Assembly: GCA_018820925.1 (NCBI GenBank)
Contig: JAHJNJ010000002.1
Coordinates: 1-64,000, forward strand
Length of the DNA stretch: 64,000 nt
Direction of reading: 5' to 3'
Source of the DNA: Gammaproteobacteria bacterium
GTDB lineage: Bacteria > Pseudomonadota > Gammaproteobacteria > Burkholderiales > Gallionellaceae
Part shown: positions 18,401-25,306 of the stretch, piece by piece
Layout: every line of letters begins with the position of its first letter
Position numbering within the stretch: position 1 is the first letter of the stretch
The notes under the pieces: model-generated
What the model saw: the letters and a program-made list of their open reading frames with translations, nothing else
Database searches by the model: none
What the model was told of the DNA's origin: nothing
Made by a program: the position numbers and the translations under genes

Positions 18401-18443
18401 CGTAGAGCAGGGCGATTCTGGCAGGGGTCAGGCGGCTATCCAT
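15441..18443 (-). CDS. Membrane-anchored PAS-GGDEF-EAL c-di-GMP protein
   Basis: The 1000-residue protein has two N-terminal membrane segments (about 8-27 and 43-68), four PAS/PAC units (about 78-200, 205-320, 325-450 and 455-575, each ending in an ITERK-like PAC tail), a GGDEF domain with the intact motif GGDEF at about 652-656 and an RSED product-inhibition site five residues before it, and an EAL domain from about 770 with EALVRW, LTESALM and DDFGTGYSSL. Both catalytic sites look complete, so it could make or degrade c-di-GMP, depending on PAS signals such as redox or oxygen. It is transcribed alone. Confidence 0.93.
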   Translation of the reverse strand: MDSRLTPARIALLYAAFAGLWIFSSDKLLALAVPDPQLLMQISMFKGFAFVIVTTLLLHLLVRALVTQTSEKDKQLKLFYDLPFIGMAISAPESKAWLYVNDHLCDMLGYSREELLHTTWADITYPDDLSSNVEQFDQMKTGKIDGYSLEKRFMRKDGSLLTVNLDVKCTRGADGKANHIVAMIEDITERKRTEQALRESEATYRSLFENMLNGVAHYRMIFRNGAPVDYEFIAVNPAFAQTTGLKDVVGKKVSEVIPGYCEDNPDSLEVFGKVAQTGKSTRWEHYLAALGKWFSFSIYSPAQGEFVVVNDDITERKLAEQALRESEDRFRNIFTNAIDGILLADAETRRFVMANPAIERMLGYSHEEILNIGVNEIHPAEELSNIEAGFNRQLAGEITLLPNVPVKRKDGSIFFADVNSAPIMIGGKAHLMGLFRDTSERKQTEDALRQAATVFESSHDGVMITDLDGRMLAVNRAFLKITGYEEAEVLGKNPSILHSGRQKKDFYQSMWASIKAEGFWQGEIWNRRKNGETYPEWLTISAVRNDQGETTRYVGVFSDLSQLKQSETQLEHLAHYDPLTNLPNRLLLQSHLAHTLAQAQRNSLRVGVLYLDLDRFKNINDSLGYPVGDELLIKLTERLIMHMRSEDMLARLGGDEFLLVLENMDNPEDAAIVARSLLELLMQPFVLSGGQEIFVGASIGISVFPNDGNKADQLIQHADAAMHQAKQQGRNTYQFYTEALTRTSGEYLEMETRLRYAITTNQLRVYYQPQVDIATGRIIGAEALVRWQDPQRGLISPVDFIPLAEESGLIGSIGEWVLKEACLQGRRWIQIGLPFKTMAVNLSPHQFQRGNIVDVVSRVLAETGFPAERLELELTESALMQHEEDAVKMLHLLRALDIRLAIDDFGTGYSSLAYLKRFPLDILKIDKSFVDDIPFHQDDMEIAATIIAMGHSLGFKVLAEGVETLEQLSFLQAKGCDMYQGYLTSPPVPAEEFEKLLKRK

Positions 18444-18543
18444 AGGATAAGACTCTGATGGGGCAGGCAGTAAATGTAGACTGTATAACCTGCGGCTGCA
18501 ACAGGGAATTCTTTAGTGCTGATTTGCGGCCAGTTGTGTCGCA

Positions 18544-18963
18544 TTAATAATGGCTGGCGAGGGCGATTACCCAATAGCGCGCAAACTTGCCGATGGCCAT
18601 GAACAGCGCCGCTTGCCACCAGTTCAAACGCAACCATCCGGCCGCCAGGCACAGCGCGTCGCCGATCAGCGGCACCCAGGCCAGCAGCAAGGCTGGTGTG
18701 CCAAGTCTCCGAACATTTTCTGCATGCTTGAGTTGCTGTGTCTGCGGGAGTACCCAGCCCATGCCAAAGGTGACCATGCCGCCCAGCGTGTTGCCGAGCG
18801 TGCCGAGCAGCAGCGCGGGCCAGAACAATTCCGGGTGCAGTTTCAACACGCCGAACAGCACCGCCTCCGAACCGCCCGGCAGCAGCGTTGCCGCGAGGAA
18901 GCTACTGATAAACAAGCCCCACAGGCTGAGGTCGCTGCCAATAATGGTGTTGATCGAATCCAA
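18544..18963 (-). CDS. YqaA-like VTT/DedA-related membrane protein
   Basis: The 139-residue protein resembles E. coli YqaA, a short member of the VTT (SNARE-associated/DedA) superfamily. It has four to five hydrophobic segments and the family glycine-rich stretch LLLGTLGNTLGGMVTFGMGW (about 52-71), followed by ARYWVIAL near the end. The family is linked to lipid scrambling or export in the inner membrane; no function is known for this subgroup. The gene follows the PAS-GGDEF-EAL gene's promoter region on the same strand and is preceded by a dense repeat block. Confidence 0.82.
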   Translation of the reverse strand: MDSINTIIGSDLSLWGLFISSFLAATLLPGGSEAVLFGVLKLHPELFWPALLLGTLGNTLGGMVTFGMGWVLPQTQQLKHAENVRRLGTPALLLAWVPLIGDALCLAAGWLRLNWWQAALFMAIGKFARYWVIALASHY

Positions 18964-18998
18964 GTGAATATCCTAAGCCGGAGCCGGAAACAATATAT

Positions 18999-19102
18999 TG
19001 TAGGATGGGTGGAGCCCTTCGACTTCGCTCAGGGCAGGCTGCGCGATACCCATCAATTTTTCAACATTAGCGATGGGTATCGCTACGTTCCACCCATCCT
19101 GC
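18999..19102. repeat. RAYT-1-type REP pair with a second repeat nested in its left arm
   Basis: The outer arms (tgtaggatgggtggag and ccacccatcctgca, with gcgatacccatca / gatgggtatcgc) are the repeat that flanks the first RAYT gene. Between ggtggag and gcgatacc lies an extra piece of about 25 bases, cccttcgacttcgctcaggg plus caggct, a member of the PELVEG/TCGAAGG family. One repeat has inserted into another. Confidence 0.8.
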
Positions 19103-19128
19103 ACACTACCACGACGCCCCGACGGGGT

Positions 19129-19187
19129 TGTAGGTGCGAATTCATTCGCACGTATGACACACGAGTGCGAATGAATTCGCACCTACA
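19129..19187. repeat. REP-type inverted repeat, taggtgcgaattcattcgc type
   Basis: Arms tgtaggtgcgaattcattcg and cgaatgaattcgcacctaca are exact reverse complements around a 19-base loop. It stands just downstream of ybhR. Other copies are at 13499-13558, 21158-21216 and 63031-63090. Confidence 0.88.
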
Positions 19188-19204
19188 GAACCAACGACAT
19201 TTGT

Positions 19205-20314
19205 TCAGTACATTCGATGGCGGAACAGCCAGTCGGCAATGACCAGCGCGACCGTGCCGATCAGTGCCATGGGCCAGAACTGCGGAATAAGCAAATGGAA
19301 CGGCATGCCTTCGAGGAACACCCCGCGCAGCACCACCAAGAAATAGCGCAAGGGATCGATCAGCGTGATGTACTGCACCACCTCGGGCATGTTGCGGATC
19401 GGCGTGGCGAAGCCGGACAGGATGATGGCCGGCACCAGGAACATGAACGCACCGAGCAGGCCTTGCTGCTGGGTGGCCGCAAACGACGAGATCATCAGCC
19501 CCACGCCGACGCCGGACAGCAGGAACAGCAGCAGCCCGGTGTACAGCGTGAGCAGGCTGCCGAGCAGCGGCACCTTGAACCAGAACACTGCGGCCAGCAC
19601 GATCACGCTGGCTTCGCCGATGCCGATGATGAAACCGGGCAGGGTCTTGCCGATCAGCAGTTCCACCGGGCGCATGGGCGTCACCAGCAACTGGTCGAAG
19701 GTGCCCTGCTCGCGTTCGCGCGCGACCGACATCGCGGTGACCAGCATGGTCACCAGCAGCGTGATGATGCCGACGATGCCGGGCAGGAAGAACCAGCGGC
19801 TTTCCAGGTTGGGATTGAACCAGGCGCGCGTCTCGATGTGCGCGGGCGGCTGGCTGGCGCCGTGGTCGCGCAGCCACGCGCGGTTGTAGCGCTCGACAAT
19901 GTCGCGCACGTCGTTGATCGCCAGCATCGCCGTGTTGGAGTTGCGCCCGTCGACGATGACCTGCAACGCGCCGCTGCGCCCGGCCAGCAGGTTGGCGCTG
20001 AAGTTGCGGCTCACGTGTACCACCATCAGCGCATGCCTGCCGTCGATCAGCGGCGCGATCTCGCTCTCGTGGGTGAGTAGCGCCACGCGGCTGAACGTGG
20101 CCGCACCCTCGAAATCGGCCAGCAGCTCGCGCGCGGCCGTGCCGCGATCCTCGTTGTACACCGCATACGGCACGTTCTTCAGGTCGAAGGTTGCCGCGTA
20201 GCCGAAGATCATCATCTGGATCAGCGGCGGCGCGATCAGCACGATGCGGCCGCGCTTGTCCTTGAGCAGCGCGAGGAATTCCTTGAGAACGAGGGCGAGG
20301 ATGCGGGCGAGCAT
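19205..20314 (-). CDS. ybhR: ABC-2 type export permease, YbhR-like
   Basis: The 369-residue protein has the ABC-2 permease plan: a first membrane segment (about 20-40), a periplasmic domain of about 150 residues, then five membrane segments from about 175. The motif REREQGTFDQLLVTPMRP (about 225-242) is characteristic of YhhJ/YbhR-type exporters. The ATG at 20314 has a strong ribosome binding site (ggaggataacc); further upstream in frame is only repeat DNA. It should be the last gene of a cecR-ybhGFSR operon, but a RAYT/REP island separates it from ybhS by 0.9 kb, so its transcription may now be uncoupled or polar. Confidence 0.88.
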   Translation of the reverse strand: MLARILALVLKEFLALLKDKRGRIVLIAPPLIQMMIFGYAATFDLKNVPYAVYNEDRGTAARELLADFEGAATFSRVALLTHESEIAPLIDGRHALMVVHVSRNFSANLLAGRSGALQVIVDGRNSNTAMLAINDVRDIVERYNRAWLRDHGASQPPAHIETRAWFNPNLESRWFFLPGIVGIITLLVTMLVTAMSVAREREQGTFDQLLVTPMRPVELLIGKTLPGFIIGIGEASVIVLAAVFWFKVPLLGSLLTLYTGLLLFLLSGVGVGLMISSFAATQQQGLLGAFMFLVPAIILSGFATPIRNMPEVVQYITLIDPLRYFLVVLRGVFLEGMPFHLLIPQFWPMALIGTVALVIADWLFRHRMY

Positions 20315-20329
20315 GGTTATCCTCCGTTG

Positions 20330-20487
20330 CGTTCCCACGCGGAGCGTGGGAACGATAGCGTTGCGGAGCGCGGGATCGATAGCGTTGCGGCGTGCGGGGT
20401 CGATAGCGTTGCGGCGTGCGGGGTCGATAGCGTTGCGGCGTGCGGGGTCGATAGCGGAACATCGTTCCCACGCTCCGCGTGGGAACG
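20330..20487. repeat. Tandem 24-bp repeats between two copies of a 25-bp palindrome
   Basis: A palindrome cgttcccacgcggagcgtgg plus gaacg (20330-20354) is followed by four 24-base units of atagcgttgcggcgtgcggg plus gtcg (20355-20450; the first unit has changes) and a second palindrome (20463-20487) of the same type. A third palindrome is at 21109-21133 on the other side of the RAYT gene. Units abut without spacers, so this is not a CRISPR array. Confidence 0.88.
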
Positions 20488-20531
20488 CACCCCCCACCGC
20501 TCTGCGGCAATAAACCCACTCCGTCCAAGGC

Positions 20532-21065
20532 TCAAACCCATCTGTCCACCTCAATCAAACCCGTCTCCCTCGCATAATTCCGCGCACTGGAATAACGCCA
20601 GTGTTCAGCCCTGTCCACATACCCCCGCTTCACCGGGTTGGCGTGGATGTAATCCAGCTTTTCGCGCATCATATCCTCGCTGAAAACCAGTTCGGCATGG
20701 GAGCCTTCCTGCCAGAACTGGAACTCCCGATCTGTTTTATGCGCCCGCTTGGCGCAACGCAAACAAGCCAACAAATTCTCCTCCGCATGCGCCGCAAGAT
20801 GGTCAATGATGCGACGCGCTGTGTAGGACTTGAAATGTCTCACGCACAAATCGAGGCGCTCGGACTGGGCGACAAAGTGCAGATGGTTCTCCAGAATCAC
20901 ATAGCCATAAAGGCGCATACCCTCATGTTCGCGCAGATACAGCCAGCTATCGAGCACGATTTGCACCGTGTCCGGGCGGGTGAATACCGGCAACCACTCC
21001 ACGACCGTGCAGGTCAAAAAGTGCGGCGCGGCGGGATCTGTGATGATGTAGCGGCTGCGGCCCAT
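20532..21065 (-). CDS. REP-associated tyrosine transposase (RAYT), second copy
   Basis: The 177-residue protein shows HLH in ILENHLHFVAQ (about residues 62-72), the HxH metal site of Y1 transposases, and LDYIHANPVKRGYV (about 142-155), the RAYT signature with the candidate catalytic tyrosine. I use the ATG at 21065 (MGRSRYIITDP) since the upstream in-frame sequence encodes the palindrome (PRSAWER). It differs clearly from the RAYT at 987-1523, so it belongs to another subfamily with another REP set. It is co-oriented with the ybh operon and may be carried on its transcript. Confidence 0.9.
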   Translation of the reverse strand: MGRSRYIITDPAAPHFLTCTVVEWLPVFTRPDTVQIVLDSWLYLREHEGMRLYGYVILENHLHFVAQSERLDLCVRHFKSYTARRIIDHLAAHAEENLLACLRCAKRAHKTDREFQFWQEGSHAELVFSEDMMREKLDYIHANPVKRGYVDRAEHWRYSSARNYARETGLIEVDRWV

Positions 21066-21108
21066 GGCGATGGTATTCCGGTTAAGCGACGCGGAGCGTC
21101 GCGGGTTG

Positions 21109-21133
21109 CGTTCCCACGCGGAGCGTGGGAACG
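21109..21133. repeat. Cognate REP palindrome of RAYT-2, right copy
   Basis: The 25-base palindrome cgttcccacgcggagcgtgg plus gaacg is identical to the one at 20330-20354 and lies 43 bases upstream of the RAYT-2 start codon. Confidence 0.85.
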
Positions 21134-21157
21134 ATAACAACAAAGTCCCAGCGCTTT

Positions 21158-21216
21158 TGTAGGTGCGAATTTATTCGCTCGATTATCAAATTGCGTGCGA
21201 ATAAATTCGCACCTAC
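21158..21216. repeat. REP-type inverted repeat downstream of ybhS
   Basis: Arms tgtaggtgcgaatttattcg and cgaataaattcgcacctaca form a near-perfect palindrome around a short AT-rich loop. Same family as the repeats at 13499, 19129 and 63031. It lies 33 bases past the ybhS stop. Confidence 0.85.
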
Positions 21217-21249
21217 ACTGCATTGCCTCAATTGGCGTGGCATTCAAAC

Positions 21250-22389
21250 TCACTCCAGCCGCTTGCGCGATTTCTTCCACGTAATGCCGAGGAAGATCGT
21301 TGCCATCGCCACCAGTGCCAGCGCGTTGGGCACGATCACGCTCCAGTCGTTGCCGGCGAGGAACACGGTCTGCAGGATGGCGATGTAGTAGCGCGCGGCG
21401 ACGATGTGGGTGATGACCTGCACCACCGGCGGCATGCTGCCGATGTCGAAGATGAAACCGGACAACAGGAACGCGGGCAGGAAGGTGGTGATCAGCGCGA
21501 GCTGCCCGGCGACGAACTGGCTGCGCGCGATGGTGGAGATCAGCAGACCCATGCCCAGCGCCGCGACCAGGAACAGCGCCGAAGTGACAATCAACACCCA
21601 CAGCGAACCACGCAACGGCACCCCGAACAGAAACAGCGACATGCTGACCGCCAGTGCCAGCCCGCCCATGCCCAATACGAAATAGGGCAGCAGCTTGCCG
21701 ACGATTACTTCGCGCATCGACAGCGGCGTGACCAGCAGTGCTTCCATGGTGCCGCGTTCCCACTCGCGCGCCATCACCATCGCGGTGAGCAGCGCGCCGA
21801 TCAGCGTCATGATCAGCGCCACCAGCCCCGGCACCAGGAAATTGCGGCTGCGCAGCTCGCTGTTGAACCAGACGCGCTGCTGCAGTTCCACCGGTGCCTC
21901 GAATTTCTGCCCGCGCTGTTCCGCATAGTGCGCCAGCCAATTGCCCCACACGCCCTGCACATAGCCGGAAATGATGCGTGCCGTGTTTGCATCCACGCCG
22001 TTGACGATAAGCTGTATCGGCGCGCCATCACTCTGGCGCAACGTGCGCCCGAAATCCTGGCGCAGCACCACGATGGCGTTGACGCGCCCGGCCATCATGG
22101 CTTGCTCGGCCTCGCGCGTGCTGGCGTAATAAGACGGCACCAGATATTTCGAATGCTCGAAGCGGGAGGTGAAATCGATGGTATCCGCGTTCGATTTTTC
22201 CACCACCAGCGCCACCGGCACATGTTCGGAATCGAGCGACACGCCGTAGCCGAACAGCAGCAGCAGGATGATCGGCATCAGGAACGCAATCGCGATACTG
22301 CTCGGATCGCGCACGATCTGCAGGAACTCCTTGCGGATGAGCCCGCGCAACCGCATGCGCGCGGAACCAGTACGTATCTCGCCGCTCAT
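21250..22389 (-). CDS. ybhS: ABC-2 type export permease, YbhS-like
   Basis: The 379-residue protein begins MSGEIRTGSARMRLRGLIRK and has the same plan as the other permease: one membrane segment (about 30-50), a periplasmic domain to about residue 180, then five segments. EWERGTMEALLVTPLSMRE (about 230-248) is the family motif. Its ATG overlaps the stop of the fused ATPase gene by four bases, so translation is coupled. With YbhR it would form the heterodimeric membrane channel of a drug/cation exporter. Confidence 0.9.
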   Translation of the reverse strand: MSGEIRTGSARMRLRGLIRKEFLQIVRDPSSIAIAFLMPIILLLLFGYGVSLDSEHVPVALVVEKSNADTIDFTSRFEHSKYLVPSYYASTREAEQAMMAGRVNAIVVLRQDFGRTLRQSDGAPIQLIVNGVDANTARIISGYVQGVWGNWLAHYAEQRGQKFEAPVELQQRVWFNSELRSRNFLVPGLVALIMTLIGALLTAMVMAREWERGTMEALLVTPLSMREVIVGKLLPYFVLGMGGLALAVSMSLFLFGVPLRGSLWVLIVTSALFLVAALGMGLLISTIARSQFVAGQLALITTFLPAFLLSGFIFDIGSMPPVVQVITHIVAARYYIAILQTVFLAGNDWSVIVPNALALVAMATIFLGITWKKSRKRLE

Positions 22390-24365
22390 GCTGCCGTCCT
22401 CTGTTCGTCGTGCGCCATGATCAGCCCGATGAACGCGTCTTCCATGGTCGGTTCGGGCAGCGCCGCGCTGCGCGCTTCTGCCTTGATCGCGCCGGGTGTG
22501 CCCATGGTCAGTATCTCGCCCGCCGCCATGACGGCGAGGCGGTCGCAATATTCCGCTTCCTCCATGAAATGCGTGGTGACCATCACGGTCACGCCCTGTC
22601 CGGCCAGCGCGTTGATGCGCGACCAGAATTCGCGCCGCGCCAGCGGGTCGACGCCGGACGTGGGTTCGTCGAGGAATAATATTTCCGGCTCGTGCATCAG
22701 CGCACACGCCAGCGCCAGACGCTGTTTGTAGCCGAGCGACAGGTCGCCGCTGGTGATATCCGCCATCGCCGCCAGTTCGAATTCATCAAGCGCCCATTGA
22801 ATGCGCCTGGTCCGGCGCATACCGGTCAGATCGTAGGCGCTGCTGAAAAAGCGCAAATTCTCGGCCACGCTGAGATTGCCGTAGAGCGAAAATTTCTGCG
22901 ACATGTAACCGATGCGCGCACGCGCCGCGGCCGCGGCATGGCGCAGGTCGGCGCCCGCGACGCGCAGCGTGCCGCCGCTCGGCGGCAACAGCCCGCACAG
23001 CATGCGGAAGGTGGTGGATTTGCCCGCGCCGTTTGCGCCCAACAGGCCGAACACTTCGCCCTGGCTAACCTCGAAGCTGATGTTGTTCACCGCGTAGAAA
23101 TCGCCGAAGCGGCGCTGCAGGTTGTGGACCTCGATGACCGGCGCGGCAGACTGTCCGCTCTCCGCTGTTGGGTCAGGGAGAGGGGCATTTTCAGGAGCAG
23201 TTGTAGGGTGCGCTTGCGCACCATTTATACCGGTGCGCAAGCGCACCCTACGACTTTGTCCCCTCGCCCCTTCGGGGAGATAACCAGCGACTTGGCTGGC
23301 GACTTTGGCCAGCCTAGTCGAATGGCTAGTAGTTCCACCAGGGTCAGGGAGAGGGGTGCTCTCAGGAGCAGATGCATCGCTACGATCCTTCCCCTTGATC
23401 AACGCCACAAAACTGTCCTCAAATCGCGGTGGCACTGCTTCTGCCTTGACGCCCTCCACGCCCGGCAGCAGCGCGGCGTAATCCGGTGGTGTATCGTTCT
23501 GCATCACCATGCGCACATGATCGCCCTGGATCAGTGCATCCATCACGCCGGGCGCCTGCGCGATGCGGCTCTGCAACGTGCGCTTGTCCATGCCCGCCAC
23601 TGTCACGCGATAGCTGCGCCCGCGCATGGTCTCGCGCAGCACAACTGGTGCGCCCTGGTCGAGCAGCCGTCCTTCATGCAGCAACACCACTTCGTCGCAA
23701 CGTTCCGCTTCGTCGAGATAGGCGGTGGTGAGCAGCACGCTGGTGCCCTGTTCGCGCACCAGCCGGTACACGATCTCCCACAGTTCGCGGCGCGACACCG
23801 GGTCCACGCCGACCGTGGGTTCGTCGAGCAGCAAGAGTTGCGGCTGGCGCACCAGCGCGCAGGCGAGACCGAGTTTCTGCTTCATACCACCGGAGAGTTG
23901 CCCCGCCAGCCGCTTGCCGAAAGGCGCCAGCCCGGCCATGTGCATGAGCTCGCGGTAGCGTTGTTCGCGCGTGCTTTCCGGCACGCCCTGTAAGTCGGCG
24001 TAGAGGTCGAGGTTTTCCTGCACGCTGAGATCTTCGTAGAGACCGAAGCGTTGCGGCATGTAACCGATGGCGCCCTGCACTGCGAGCGACTGCGTGGCCG
24101 CATCCAGGCCGAGTACAGTGATCGCTCCGCCATCCGGCACCAGCAATCCTGCGGCGAGACGCATCAGCGTGGTCTTGCCGGCAGCGTCCGGACCGACCAG
24201 CCCGGTGACCACGCCGTGGCGCACGCTGAAGCTGACATCGTGCAGCGCCTGGATGCGCCGCTCGCCGATGTGGAAAGACTTGGAAAGTTGATTGACGGCC
24301 AGTGCGACGCCGCTGTCCTGCATCGCAGGGGCGGGTGGTGCCGAATCGTGGCTGGCCGTGTTCAC
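22386..24365 (-). CDS. ybhF: Fused double-ATPase ABC exporter subunit, YbhF-like
   Basis: The 659-residue protein holds two ABC ATPase domains. The first has Walker A GPDAAGKTT (about 57-65), signature LSGGMKQKLGLA and Walker B LLLLDEPTVGVDP; the second has GANGAGKST (about 445-453), LSLGYKQRLALA and ILFLDEPTSGVDP. E. coli YbhF has the same fusion but is about 80 residues shorter; the extra length is in the linker (about residues 332-400), which is encoded by repeat DNA read in frame. It powers the YbhS/YbhR permeases. It follows ybhG by 7 bases. Confidence 0.92.
   Translation of the reverse strand: MNTASHDSAPPAPAMQDSGVALAVNQLSKSFHIGERRIQALHDVSFSVRHGVVTGLVGPDAAGKTTLMRLAAGLLVPDGGAITVLGLDAATQSLAVQGAIGYMPQRFGLYEDLSVQENLDLYADLQGVPESTREQRYRELMHMAGLAPFGKRLAGQLSGGMKQKLGLACALVRQPQLLLLDEPTVGVDPVSRRELWEIVYRLVREQGTSVLLTTAYLDEAERCDEVVLLHEGRLLDQGAPVVLRETMRGRSYRVTVAGMDKRTLQSRIAQAPGVMDALIQGDHVRMVMQNDTPPDYAALLPGVEGVKAEAVPPRFEDSFVALIKGKDRSDASAPESTPLPDPGGTTSHSTRLAKVASQVAGYLPEGARGQSRRVRLRTGINGAQAHPTTAPENAPLPDPTAESGQSAAPVIEVHNLQRRFGDFYAVNNISFEVSQGEVFGLLGANGAGKSTTFRMLCGLLPPSGGTLRVAGADLRHAAAAARARIGYMSQKFSLYGNLSVAENLRFFSSAYDLTGMRRTRRIQWALDEFELAAMADITSGDLSLGYKQRLALACALMHEPEILFLDEPTSGVDPLARREFWSRINALAGQGVTVMVTTHFMEEAEYCDRLAVMAAGEILTMGTPGAIKAEARSAALPEPTMEDAFIGLIMAHDEQRTAA
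23167..23372. repeat. Composite repeat block inside ybhF linker
   Basis: The block has a near-duplicate of about 32 bases at each end (23169-23200 and 23340-23372, ggtcagggagagggg then caggagcag). Between them are a palindrome (23201-23253, tgtagggtgcgcttgcgcac and its complement) and a piece (23261-23350) with cgacttggctgg and tagtcgaatggctagt that recurs at 38781-38880. The whole block is translated as a Pro/Ser/Arg-rich linker. Confidence 0.82.
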
Positions 24366-24372
24366 GCCGGCC

Positions 24373-25242
24373 TCACGGATTGCGGCAGGGCTCGTTGTCC
24401 GTGGCGGCGGGCTGGCCCGGCGCGATGGTCACCGTGGCCGGCATGCCGAGGCGCAGTTCGCCCTGCGGGTTGCACACGAAGACGCGCGCCTGGTAGACCA
24501 GGCTGCTGCGCACCTCGGTGGTCTCCACCGATTTCGGCGTGAATTCCGCGGTGGGGGAGATGTAGCCGACCCATGCCGGGTAGCGCTTGTCCGGGTAGCT
24601 GTCGGTCGCCACCTCGGCGCGCATGCCCGGCTGGATTTTGCCGAGATCGCTTTCTCTCAGGTAAACGCGCACCCACAGCGGGTCGGTCATTGCGAGCGTG
24701 TAGACCGGACGCTGCGGCGAGGCCATGTCGCCGGGTTCGAGGATGCGTTGCTGCACGATGCCATTGTCGGGCGCATACAGCGAGGCGTCGGCCAGTGCCG
24801 TGCGCGCCAGGTCCAACGCGGCTTGCGCGGCCTTGAACACCGCCTGCGCCGCGTCGGCCGCAGTACGCGCGTCGTCTGCCTGCTGCTGTGCGACGAAATG
24901 CTGCTCGACCAGTTTGCTGGTGCGCCGGTATGTGTTGGCCGCGTTGACAGCGCCGAGGCGCGCGGCCTCCTTGTCGGCCTCGGCCTTGCGGACTTTCTGC
25001 TGTAGCGTCGCCGTATCCAGCATCGCCAGTAGCTGACCCTTTTTGACCGGGTCGCCTTCTTTCGCCAGCATCTGCGCGATGCGCTCGGAGCCGTTGAAGG
25101 CAAGCTGAACCTGCCTGATGTCGGCGTTGCCATACAGCGTCAGCGTGTCGCCGTTTGCGGCGCGGTGGTTGCCGAAATACGCGGCGCCTGCGGCGCCGAG
25201 CAAGATCGCAGCGGCAAGGAGAAGGAGAATTTTCTTTTTCAT
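24373..25242 (-). CDS. ybhG: HlyD-family periplasmic adaptor, YbhG-like
   Basis: The 289-residue protein starts MKKKILLLLAAAILLGAAGA, a signal anchor, followed by a lipoyl-like half motif (GDPVKKGQLLAMLD), a coiled-coil hairpin (about 85-150, rich in Ala, Lys, Glu and Gln) and a beta-barrel region (LWVRVYLRESDLGKIQPGM). Such membrane fusion proteins connect an inner-membrane exporter to an outer-membrane channel. The ATG at 25242 is chosen because the signal sequence follows at once. It is the second gene of the operon, between the TetR regulator and the ATPase. Confidence 0.9.
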   Translation of the reverse strand: MKKKILLLLAAAILLGAAGAAYFGNHRAANGDTLTLYGNADIRQVQLAFNGSERIAQMLAKEGDPVKKGQLLAMLDTATLQQKVRKAEADKEAARLGAVNAANTYRRTSKLVEQHFVAQQQADDARTAADAAQAVFKAAQAALDLARTALADASLYAPDNGIVQQRILEPGDMASPQRPVYTLAMTDPLWVRVYLRESDLGKIQPGMRAEVATDSYPDKRYPAWVGYISPTAEFTPKSVETTEVRSSLVYQARVFVCNPQGELRLGMPATVTIAPGQPAATDNEPCRNP

Positions 25243-25306
25243 GGTCTTGGTCCCGGGCCCCATGCCGGGTCCGAAAAAAGCAGCGGTGCATTCAGCAGCA
25301 GCATAT

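Larger units (their letters stand above)
20330..21133. mobile_element. RAYT-2 island inside the ybhS-ybhR gap
   Basis: The RAYT gene at 20532-21065 is bounded by three copies of a GTTCCCACGC...GCGTGGGAAC palindrome (20330, 20463 and 21109). The palindromes are different from those of the first RAYT, matching the idea of one transposase per REP family. The unit sits between two genes that are normally adjacent in related export operons. Confidence 0.78.

Noticed and set aside
20355-20450. Possible CRISPR array
   Set aside because: The 24-base units abut one another with no spacers, and no cas genes are near.
20315-20554. N-terminal extension of the YbhR-like permease
   Set aside because: The upstream in-frame codons are tandem-repeat and palindrome DNA; a strong ribosome binding site precedes the ATG at 20314.
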